A DNA stretch of 64,000 nt from the NCBI RefSeq assembly GCF_002846365.1, contig NZ_PJMW01000002.1, forward strand, positions 4,278,001 to 4,342,000. Reading direction: 5' to 3'. Both the position numbers and the translations under genes were made by a program. The notes under the pieces are model-generated. The model saw only the letters and a list, made by a program, of their open reading frames with translations, did no database searches and was not told where the DNA came from. Of this stretch, positions 8,906 to 15,691 are shown piece after piece; position 1 is the stretch's first letter, and every line of letters begins with the position of its first letter. The DNA comes from Nocardia fluminea (GTDB lineage: Bacteria > Actinomycetota > Actinomycetes > Mycobacteriales > Mycobacteriaceae).

Positions 8906-9018
8906 GCCCGTTGCTCATCCTCACCGAACTACGCCAGGGCCCCCGCCCGGTCACCGAGCTCGCCGAGGCGGTCGGGATGGGGCAGTCCGCGGTGTCAACC
9001 AGCCTTTCACCGCTCCGG
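8899..9018 (+). pseudogene. Truncated ArsR-family regulator (HTH half only)
   Basis: From about 8899 the + strand encodes LLILTELRQGPRPVTELAEAV followed by GMGQSAVS, which is the winged-helix HTH start of ArsR/SmtB metal sensors. Similarity stops after the recognition helix at about 8995-9000 and the rest of the protein is not in any frame nearby. Together with the P-type ATPase remnant it marks a decayed metal-efflux unit. Confidence 0.65.
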
Positions 9019-9148
9019 CCAAGTATCTGGGGCGCCCGAATCCGGGGCGACGAGGCCGCCCGAGGATGGATCGCCTCGCCCGCGCCTCACTGTCGTGTGA
9101 GTTTACGTATCTGCGGGTAGAGCGCCTGAGTACATTGCACTGCAGGGT
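9019..9148. other. Non-coding stretch between decayed metal genes and repeat arrays
   Basis: No frame here has a family signature or a ribosome binding site. It joins the broken ArsR fragment to the GTGCGYAC repeats and is probably junction DNA. Confidence 0.5.
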
Positions 9149-9283
9149 GTGCGCACGGCAGAATCTCTTGGGCTCCTCGGCGTGCGCACGGGTCGAGTGC
9201 GGGTGCGCACGGTCAGTTGCGCTGTGCGTACGGCTGAACGAGCGTGCGTACAGTGTCGATCTTGGGGGTTAGCGTGCGTATGC
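9149..9283. repeat. Helically phased GTGCGYAC repeat array
   Basis: Six copies start at 9149, 9182, 9203, 9224, 9244 and 9274. The first three are GTGCGCACGG (perfect 8-bp palindrome core), then GTGCGTACGG, GTGCGTACAG and GTGCGTATGC. Spacings are 33, 21, 21, 20 and 30, mostly close to whole turns of the helix, so a bound protein would lie on about one face. The array sits in DNA without genes and resembles an origin, partition or operator array. Confidence 0.7.
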
Positions 9284-9994
9284 ACCCTGATCGGGGGAGC
9301 ACAGGATCAGCTGTGGTGGGGCGGGTGAATCCGATCGCGAGAGAGATGGCTGTTGTCCCAGGTCTCGATGTCGTCGCGCGCGAGTCGGGCGGGGCGTCGG
9401 CCACCTCGCGTTGTGTGCTCTGAAGGCGCCTGCCGCGCAGGCGTGGCCTGGCGGGATCGTGGGGGTCGGTGCCACGGCGTTAGCGTCGATCGGTCTGCGA
9501 TCGTGACTCACGTGATCTTGGCCCCGCTCGCCGGAGTAAGAGCTTTCGTCTCTCGATCTGCTCCCCGTGCAGAGGACGATCGTCGAGAGCCGTTCGTGCC
9601 GTGTAGATGGCTCCTGGATGTGAGCCATTCGGGGATCTGCTCGATGATCATGCCACCTCAGCTCGACTTCTCTGGCTTGTCCGCACGGCGTCTTTCGAGA
9701 AGGTCGTGTGTGCGGTGCTCGTGGGTGTGTGACGCGCGATCGCTGGGTGCTTGTGTCTGCCGGTGATGCGGCGAGATGCACGGCTCGGCCAGAAGGTGGT
9801 GTGTGATCATCACGTGTGGATCGGATCGGGTCGGGCGGGGCCGTGCCGATCGCTCGTGTGGCTTGGCACACTCTCGGGCGGCCTCGATCTGGGGTGCGCG
9901 ATCGTCGATCTCGGCGTAGGGCGAGTGGCTCTTCAACGCGGTGGTAGGGGGGCGGGGATCCCACTATGTCACCACTAATTCGGCTGGACACGCC
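9284..9994. other. About 0.7 kb without a supportable gene between two repeat arrays
   Basis: Long open frames occur because the DNA is GC-rich, including one of 379 codons on -, but none shows a family motif, sensible composition or ribosome binding site. The stretch is rich in GATC and CACGTG-like words. Together with the flanking arrays it is a candidate origin or partition region. Confidence 0.45.
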
Positions 9995-10105
9995 GTTGTC
10001 GAGCGTTGTCCAGCGTTGTCGATAGTTGTCGTATTGCAGCGCATTTCCCCAGGTAGTGGTGCTGATTTGGTAGTCGATAGTTGTCCAGAGTGGGCCACGG
10101 TTGTC
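9995..10105. repeat. GTTGTC direct repeats at exact 10-bp period (iteron-like)
   Basis: GTTGTC occurs at 9995, 10005, 10015 and 10025 in an exact 10-bp ladder, then again at 10080 and 10100. The 12-bp word TCGATAGTTGTC is present at 10019-10030 and 10074-10085. The array lies just downstream of the excisionase-like HTH gene. Such ladders are typical of iterons, parS-like sites or cooperative operators. Confidence 0.7.
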
Positions 10106-10193
10106 TGTGCCGCGTGCTCCGAGAAGGTCAGGGGTTTTGCCGGGGACGTCGAGGGGCCGTGGCGGTCTACCGCGCCTCATCGTCGTCCTCCTG

Positions 10194-10415
10194 TCATCGG
10201 TCGTCCAGGTCCGCCAAGGCGGTTTCGAGTGCGTCGATGTCCCAACGGAATTCCTTTCCGACTCGGATGGGTCTGGGTAGCCAGGTGTGCTTGCCAGGTT
10301 GGCGTGCCCAGCGCCGCAGCACTTCGGGATGGATGCCAATGTGGGCGGCCGCGGATCGGGTGTTGACCCACCGGCGAAGCGGCGGTGGAGGCGGGGTTGA
10401 GGCTTCATTGCTCAC
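10194..10415 (-). CDS. Excisionase-like / MerR-type HTH DNA-binding protein
   Basis: 73 residues. A short proline-rich lead is followed by a small winged-helix domain: NTRSAAAHIGIHPEVLRRWA (HTH), then LPRPIRVGKEFRWDIDALET, the beta-hairpin and last helix usual in excisionase-like and MerR-like mini-regulators. I chose the GTG at 10415 because all recognisable sequence follows it; upstream codons in frame are low-quality. Such proteins act as recombination directionality factors, plasmid accessory replication or copy-control factors, or repressors. Its place next to the GTTGTC ladder suggests it could bind there, which is inference. Confidence 0.65.
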   Translation of the reverse strand: MSNEASTPPPPPLRRWVNTRSAAAHIGIHPEVLRRWARQPGKHTWLPRPIRVGKEFRWDIDALETALADLDDR

Positions 10416-10911
10416 CGATGTGCCTCCGGTCGGGTCGACGTGGATCCCGGACGCGCAGTGCTGTACGCGCCGCGTCTTGGGGGGTCGGCAATCGCCGAGA
10501 ATGGGAATTATTCGTGTGGGGTCGGTGGCGGCCACAGCCCAGAGAATTGTGATCACGTGGCGGGGCAGCGCTCGAGACAGGGCAACTGTCAGAGCCGGTG
10601 CTGGACCGGAAATGCCACAGCAGATAAGCGAAGACGGCTCGTGACGGCAGCGCTGAAGAATCCTCGCGCGCCTGGAGCGGGATGGCGGTTGCATGAAATT
10701 GCATCGGGCACCTTTCGGCCCGATCAGTGGCTCTTCCCATATACAGGAAAACACAAATTCGGCGATGTTCGCCACCAGTTTTCTGTTGGCACCGAGAAAT
10801 TGGTGGCGATTCAGGCACAGTACGACAAGCTATCGCCCTGTGAGTGGTCACAAAGCTCCGACCGGCGCAAGCAGATCTTTCGTCACTGCGCCGGTCGGAT
10901 GTCCTTGGTAG
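10416..10911. other. About 0.5 kb without a supportable gene
   Basis: Both strands have open frames of 100-170 codons here, but none has a recognisable family, signal or ribosome binding site. It is the space upstream of the excisionase-like gene and downstream of the XRE regulator; a promoter for the former is expected but I cannot place one. Confidence 0.4.
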
Positions 10912-11730
10912 CTAGACGAGTTCGGGGCCGGAGTAGCCCTCTGGTGTGGCCGTGAGGAGCTGGATGTGGTGAGCGAGTATGCCGTCGGTCAGCGCCAGCT
11001 GGTAGGAGACCGGGCTGTGGTTGGCGTCGTAGGCGTGCAACGGGCACTGCGAGTCACGCCCACGGGTGACGTTCACGCTGGCTGCCCACAGTCGCCGAGC
11101 ATCGCTGATCGGGGCCAGGGTGGAAACGAGCTCTTTTGCCTGTGCTGAACTCCGGTGCCTGCCCAGGGCTGATTTCAGCATCGCGACCGTCAATGAACCC
11201 TCCCCTTCGGGGTCGACGATCACGGCTTTGCTGTGATCGCTGAACATCCATATCGACGTCGAGCCGATGTCTTGGATGCCTGGAAAGGCTGTGGTGAGCA
11301 AGTCGTTGTGCGCCAACAGGTTCCCAAAGGGATCGACGAAGGCGGCTGGGATGGCGCGGGCTTGGAGCCGCTCGAGGTTGAGCCTCAGGGACTTCTCGGC
11401 CCGGACATAGCTGCGCAAAGCGTCGGGTGGTGCGAGCATGATCGCGGGCCCTGCGAGCTCACGCAGGTGGGAGGCCATCGCCTTGTCCAGGCGCCATCCG
11501 CTGATGATCCCTTCGAGAGTGTCAGGGGGCGGCTTGGACTCGCCGCGCTCGAAACGTCCCAGATGGACGGCGCTGAAGTTGACCGCTGCGGCGGCTTGGT
11601 TCTGGGTGAGTCCGAGATCGTCTCGAATCCACGCGATGGTGGTGCCGAGCTCTGGGATCGAGACCTGTGGTCGCTTGGGGGCACGTCGACGTTGGCGTCC
11701 CTTGTGGGGCCGTGCAATTCGTTCGTTCAA
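10912..11730 (-). CDS. XRE-family regulator with MmyB-like ligand-binding domain
   Basis: 272 residues. A basic N-terminus precedes an XRE HTH (LGLTQNQAAAAVNFSAVHLGRFERGE at about 38-64) and a C-terminal PAS-like MmyB domain: IPAAFVDPFGNLLAHNDLL at about 127, then IWMFSDHSKAVIVD and a helical end. MmyB-domain regulators in actinobacteria respond to small hydrophobic ligands. The gene points away from the palindrome and small-peptide gene to its right, which are therefore candidate targets. Start ATG at 11730 is accepted although the upstream sequence is only weakly Shine-Dalgarno-like. Confidence 0.8.
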   Translation of the reverse strand: MNERIARPHKGRQRRRAPKRPQVSIPELGTTIAWIRDDLGLTQNQAAAAVNFSAVHLGRFERGESKPPPDTLEGIISGWRLDKAMASHLRELAGPAIMLAPPDALRSYVRAEKSLRLNLERLQARAIPAAFVDPFGNLLAHNDLLTTAFPGIQDIGSTSIWMFSDHSKAVIVDPEGEGSLTVAMLKSALGRHRSSAQAKELVSTLAPISDARRLWAASVNVTRGRDSQCPLHAYDANHSPVSYQLALTDGILAHHIQLLTATPEGYSGPELV

Positions 11731-12000
11731 TTGTCTCCCCCCCGGGAGTTTGTGGTGGACGTCACAGATTGCGTGGTTTGAACGCGATATTGCGATTTCG
11801 TGACGAGATCCGTTCTACCAGAGGTCTATTCAGGCGGCAAGTTAGCCAGGCCTGTCCACGCCACGTACGGGCGTGTTCATTGATGGGGCTCGGGCGCGCG
11901 TATCCGGTGAGATGCGGGTCATGCCGGGACAGGTTTCTCGCTGGGCGGTAAAGAACATTCTTTGATAGGTCAACGTAAGTTTGCTGCGCAGACCGTATTT
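11731..12000. other. Intergenic region left of the 46-bp palindrome
   Basis: No supportable gene. It carries the start side of the XRE gene and, near 11960-11972, the imperfect palindrome TTGATAGGTCAA, which resembles the inner half-sites of the 46-bp palindrome. Confidence 0.4.
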
Positions 12001-12046
12001 CCTTAACTGATCATTTTTTGATGTATCAAAACTTGATCAGTTAAGG
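12001..12046. promoter_or_regulatory. 46-bp AT-rich nested palindrome
   Basis: Outer arms CCTTAACTGATCA (12001-12013) and its exact complement (12034-12046) share a centre with inner arms TTTTGAT (12016-12022) and ATCAAAA (12025-12031). Forty of 46 positions pair. It lies between the - strand XRE gene and the + strand small-peptide gene. No T-tract follows, so an operator or replication/transfer structure is more likely than a terminator. Confidence 0.7.
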
Positions 12047-12121
12047 CCCTAGCGGACCATGGACTTTCGTGGCTTGGATGGAAGACGCAAGCCAATCTTT
12101 GCATTCGAGAAAGGAAATCCC

Positions 12122-12229
12122 GTGGATCCCATCGTGATCGTCAGCTACATCAACGCCGGGCTGGCGCTGCTCTCCAACGGCCTGGCACTGGCCGGCAACG
12201 TGCTGAACCTGGCCCTGCATCTGCTCTGA
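12122..12229 (+). CDS. 35-residue hydrophobic peptide
   Basis: GTG at 12122 follows GAGAAAGGAAA at proper spacing. The product is almost entirely one hydrophobic helix with small residues (YINAGLALLSNGLALAGNVL), starting with an acidic DPIV and ending LNLALHLL. It has its own strong terminator hairpin 24 bases after the stop, so it is probably expressed as a separate short transcript. It could be a membrane peptide, a small channel-forming wall protein, or a toxin; nothing in the sequence decides. Confidence 0.55.
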   Translation: MDPIVIVSYINAGLALLSNGLALAGNVLNLALHLL

Positions 12230-12252
12230 CGCCTGCACTGTAGGGGCACCGT

Positions 12253-12280
12253 CCGGTCGGGCGGCAGCCCGCCCGACCGG
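12253..12280 (+). terminator. Terminator hairpin after the hydrophobic peptide gene
   Basis: Perfect 12-bp stem: CCGGTCGGGCGG at 12253-12264 and its complement at 12269-12280, with loop CAGC. It separates the 35-residue peptide gene from the secreted-protein operon at 12372. Confidence 0.75.
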
Positions 12281-12371
12281 GCACCCGGGCCATCGGCCCG
12301 AAATCTTTTGCCGCGCAACGCTCGCGGATCCCGTTCATTTCCACCCTTCATCGAGAAAGGGTCTCCCCGTC

Positions 12372-13268
12372 ATGCCCGTAAATGGCTCGACCACCCACAA
12401 AAGCGCTACGCGCCGTCACTCTGGAATCGGTTTGGCTCGCCGTAGCAGCACCCTGCTGCTGGCAGCGGCCATCCCTGTCGCGATCGCGGTATCTACCACG
12501 GCCACCGCCCACGCAAGCTCACCAGTCTCCACCGTGGCCGACCAAGGAGGGGTCACCAGCCCAGCCCAACCCGGCACCGAAACACCCACTCCACCACCGC
12601 CTCCCGAGCCAGCTCCCGAACCGGACCCAGAACCGGTTCCGCCGGTGTACTACGAACAACCCCAGCAAGTGCGCACCGCTCCGACCCGCCCTGCCCCCGA
12701 GGTGGACGAGCCGGTGGAGCCGGTGCGAATCGAAGAACTCCATCTCCCCGTTCCGGTGGAGCCGGTCGCGCCGATTACCCCGCCGGAGAACACGATCCGG
12801 ATAGGGGAGTGGCAGACACCGAGCCCCGACTGGGTTCCGGTGGAAGTGCGCGACACCATCAACAACACCGCAGCAGGCGCCGAAGCGCAGATTGCAACCA
12901 CCCTTGACTCCGTCGGTATCCCGGCAGGGCGCTCCGATCGCGTCAGCGGCGCGGTCCTGGCAGGCACGGGACTGGGCGGCGCGGCCGGTGCGACCGTGCT
13001 CGGCGCACCCGCGGCTGCGGTTGGCGCAACGGTGGGCGGGCTGATCGGCGGCACAGTCGGCGGGATCGCCGGTGCCGCACTAGGAATCGTGATCCCTGTC
13101 CCCATCATCGGACAAGCCACCAGCGGAGTCGCGGGTACCGCCCTCGGTGCTGCGGCCGGAGCCGCGGCAGGTGCGGCGATCCTTGGCGTACCCGCCGGTG
13201 CTGTCGGCGCGGCGGTCGGCGGGACGATCGGTGCCGGGTTCGGCGCGGGCGTCGGAGTCGGTCAATGA
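12372..13268 (+). CDS. Secreted proline-rich / glycine-zipper protein
   Basis: 298 residues in three parts. A long signal peptide (STLLLAAAIPVAIAVSTTAT) leads to a Pro/Glu-rich linker at about 65-140 (PEPAPEPDPEPVPP), then a ~105-residue C-terminal region made almost only of Gly, Ala, Val and Ile in glycine-zipper register (GGLIGGTVGGIAGAALG, GAAAGAAAGAAILG). Such zippers insert into or pack against membranes and occur in secreted pore-formers and envelope proteins. The gene overlaps the next cutinase-like gene by four bases. Role unknown; an envelope or mating-surface function is inferred from its place before a conjugation operon. Confidence 0.7.
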   Translation: MPVNGSTTHKSATRRHSGIGLARRSSTLLLAAAIPVAIAVSTTATAHASSPVSTVADQGGVTSPAQPGTETPTPPPPPEPAPEPDPEPVPPVYYEQPQQVRTAPTRPAPEVDEPVEPVRIEELHLPVPVEPVAPITPPENTIRIGEWQTPSPDWVPVEVRDTINNTAAGAEAQIATTLDSVGIPAGRSDRVSGAVLAGTGLGGAAGATVLGAPAAAVGATVGGLIGGTVGGIAGAALGIVIPVPIIGQATSGVAGTALGAAAGAAAGAAILGVPAGAVGAAVGGTIGAGFGAGVGVGQ

Positions 13269-14497
13269 CCACGAGCGCCGCAGGTCGTGGCGCCGCTGTC
13301 GTCGCCGCGATGGTGGGGGCGGCGGTACTCACCGCCTCCTCACCTGCGGCCCCTGCGGTCGCGGTGCCGATCAATGGGTGCCCGGCCTTGTTCATCCTCG
13401 GTGTCCAGGGCACCGGCCAGTCGTCGCCGACCGCGGATCCGCTCGCTGACACCGGTGTCGTCGGATCGCTGATCGGGCCCGTCGCCCATGCGGTGCCAAC
13501 CCTCGTACAGCGGGCCTATATAGGCTACGACGCCGGATTCGGCGGCATCGTCCCCGGTGGCGGCTCTGACCCGTATGTGTCCTCGGTGTCGGGCGCGCGG
13601 GCCAATCTCGACTCCGCTGCACGCCACGTCGCGCAGGTGTGCCCGGACACGATGCTCGCCGGGATCGGCTACAGCCAGGGCGCCCAAGCGATGGCGAGCT
13701 TCGCACGTGATGTCGGCGCCGGAAACGGGCCCGTCCCGGCGGAGCACATCGCGGGGATCGCGTTGTATGCCAACCCCGATCGCGGCGAGCTCGAACCGGT
13801 CTTTCCTGGGAGGCCGGGCCAGATCGTGCCCGACCCCGCACCCGGCACGTCGGGAGCTGCGGTTTCGACCGTGCAGGTCCTCGCGGCCCCCGCGGGGGGT
13901 GCGGGCATCGCCACCACCGACGACGGATACGGAGCACTGGTCGGGCGGGTCGCCGATATTTGCAGCGACGGCGACCTCGCCTGCTCCGCCCCAGGTCAGG
14001 CCGCAGTCCTGCGTTTGGGGGCGCAGGTCTTCGCCCAAGCGGACCTGACCAACCCCCTCGCAGCGCTGAACACGCTCGGTGCTGCGCTCTCCGAGGCGCT
14101 CGGTGAGGCCTGGAACACCGTGATCCTCAAGGACTTCCAGGTCGGCGCGGGCAGCGTCGACTATGCGCCACAGGCGGATTTGGGGCAGCGGCTAGTCGAT
14201 GCTGGTGACCCCCGCACGTCTGTCACGGATCCCGGTGCGGCAGCTGCGCGATGGAATGAGATCAGCGCGACGGTCATGGCGAATCCGCTAGTGCTGTTGC
14301 CGAGATTGCTCGCCCAGCTCGGTGGCGCGTGGGGCCAGCTCGCGGCCCAGAACGCCGAGCTGGTCAACCCCGCGACGTGGCTGCGGTTCGCCGACACGGT
14401 CGGGCGCCACAACGGCTATGCCTTGACCGGGCAGTTGAACTCGGGCATCGCCTGGATGATCGCCCTCGCCCACGACATCGCGGGATCGCGCTCATGA
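13265..14497 (+). CDS. Secreted cutinase-like serine esterase
   Basis: 410 residues. A signal peptide (last cleavable stretch around APAVAVPING) precedes a cutinase domain: CPALFILGVQGTGQ at about 38-51, the nucleophile elbow GYSQGAQ with Ser at about residue 139, the Asp segment VADICSDGDLAC around 235, and a late GRHNGY around residue 380 that could supply the histidine. The domain is longer than usual cutinases because of a helical insertion before the end. Family members hydrolyse polyesters or lipid esters outside the cell. It is the only member of the three hydrolases here with a complete set of catalytic residues. Confidence 0.8.
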   Translation: MTTSAAGRGAAVVAAMVGAAVLTASSPAAPAVAVPINGCPALFILGVQGTGQSSPTADPLADTGVVGSLIGPVAHAVPTLVQRAYIGYDAGFGGIVPGGGSDPYVSSVSGARANLDSAARHVAQVCPDTMLAGIGYSQGAQAMASFARDVGAGNGPVPAEHIAGIALYANPDRGELEPVFPGRPGQIVPDPAPGTSGAAVSTVQVLAAPAGGAGIATTDDGYGALVGRVADICSDGDLACSAPGQAAVLRLGAQVFAQADLTNPLAALNTLGAALSEALGEAWNTVILKDFQVGAGSVDYAPQADLGQRLVDAGDPRTSVTDPGAAAARWNEISATVMANPLVLLPRLLAQLGGAWGQLAAQNAELVNPATWLRFADTVGRHNGYALTGQLNSGIAWMIALAHDIAGSRS

Positions 14498-15615
14498 CCA
14501 GCACCGGGGCGGACGAGTTCCGCGCGAACACCACGATCGGGTTCGACACCCCAGGCGAGATCCTGCGCACCCGCGAGGTCATGGTGCCCCACATCGCCGG
14601 TCTCCGGCGCGCCTGGCAGGTGATCTACACAACTAAAACCACTTTCGGCATCCCTGTGGCCTCCTCGGGCATCGTGCTGGAACCGGTTGCGTCGTCCGGT
14701 GGCGCGATCGTGGAAACGCCGGTGGTGGTGTACTGCCCGACCTTTCACGGTCTGGGTGGTCGATGTGCTCCCTCTGAGCTGCTGGTCGACGGGAACGAAC
14801 CCGACTCGAGCAGTATCGCTGCCGCGCTGGTGCAGGGTTGGACGGTCGCGGTGCCCGATGGCGTCGGGCTGGGCATCGACGGCGCTGGTCCACACCATTT
14901 CCTGGCCAAGAAGGCTGGCGCCCGGGCGGTGCTGGATCTGGCTCGCGCGGTCGTGTCCCAGCCTGCCGAAGGGAGGATCGAAGCTCCGGTAGCGGTGTGG
15001 GGCTACGCAGACGGCGGCCGTGTCGCCGCCGCTGCCGCCGAATACCAGCCCGCCTACGCTCCCGAGCTCGATCTGCGGGCCGTCGCGGCCGGTGCGGTGA
15101 TCCGCGATCCCGGCGCGTTGATCAACAACCTCGATGGTGGGCCGTGGTCGGGGTTTGCCTTCGCGGGCATGGTCGGCTTGGCGCGGGCCTACTCGCACCT
15201 TCCGGTCGATCACCTACTCACCGACGCCGGCATGCGTGCAGTCCAGAGGGCCTCCGAGGCTGACCTGGCCACTTTGCTGGTGGAGTTCTTGCCTCCGCTA
15301 GCCGCGTGGTGTGAACGTCCCGACCCCTGGAACGACCCGGTCTGGAACCACATCCTCACTCGCGAAAATCTCGGCACCAAAACACCGTTGGTACCGGTGC
15401 ACCTCTACCACGGGCTGCTCGACGGGCTGGTGCCGATCGAGTCCGGACGCGAACTGTTCGCCGAGTACACCTCCCGCGACGTCGCGGTGTCCTGGTCGGA
15501 ATTCGACGTCACCCACCTCGGCGCAGCCGACCTCGGAGTCCCCGACGTCCTGACCACCTTCCGTGCGGGATTCGCCCGACCACCACGCCATCAAGGCCCC
15601 AACCCGACCAACTGA
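14494..15615 (+). CDS. LIP-type lipase homologue lacking the catalytic serine
   Basis: 373 residues, homologous to the secretory lipase (LIP) family: RAWQVIYTTKTTFGIPVA near the start, CPTFHGLGG around 85, and late HGLLDGLVPI (Asp) and FDVTHLGA (His). The nucleophile elbow, normally GYSQGG, reads GYADGG, so the serine is replaced by alanine. No signal peptide is visible. It is translationally coupled by four-base overlap to the cutinase-like gene. It is probably a non-catalytic binding partner or a substrate-binding relic; catalysis by another residue is not supported. Confidence 0.7.
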   Translation: MTSTGADEFRANTTIGFDTPGEILRTREVMVPHIAGLRRAWQVIYTTKTTFGIPVASSGIVLEPVASSGGAIVETPVVVYCPTFHGLGGRCAPSELLVDGNEPDSSSIAAALVQGWTVAVPDGVGLGIDGAGPHHFLAKKAGARAVLDLARAVVSQPAEGRIEAPVAVWGYADGGRVAAAAAEYQPAYAPELDLRAVAAGAVIRDPGALINNLDGGPWSGFAFAGMVGLARAYSHLPVDHLLTDAGMRAVQRASEADLATLLVEFLPPLAAWCERPDPWNDPVWNHILTRENLGTKTPLVPVHLYHGLLDGLVPIESGRELFAEYTSRDVAVSWSEFDVTHLGAADLGVPDVLTTFRAGFARPPRHQGPNPTN

Positions 15616-15691
15616 CGCGCCTACCCGCGCCACCCCTCCGGCGCGGGCAGGCCGAGCCCACTCGCTCGACACCGAAAGGAAGCCGAATCCG

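Noticed and set aside
9269..10408. 379-codon open frame on the - strand across the repeat region
   Set aside because: Composition is Arg/Pro/Thr/Ser-rich without any domain, no ribosome site, and the GTTGTC ladder lies inside it. It is typical of chance frames in GC-rich DNA.
10720..10735. GATCAGTGGCTCTT shared with about 17275-17290, possibly an att pair
   Set aside because: Fourteen identical bases are expected by chance a few times in 64 kb of this composition, and neither copy is beside an integrase or tRNA gene.
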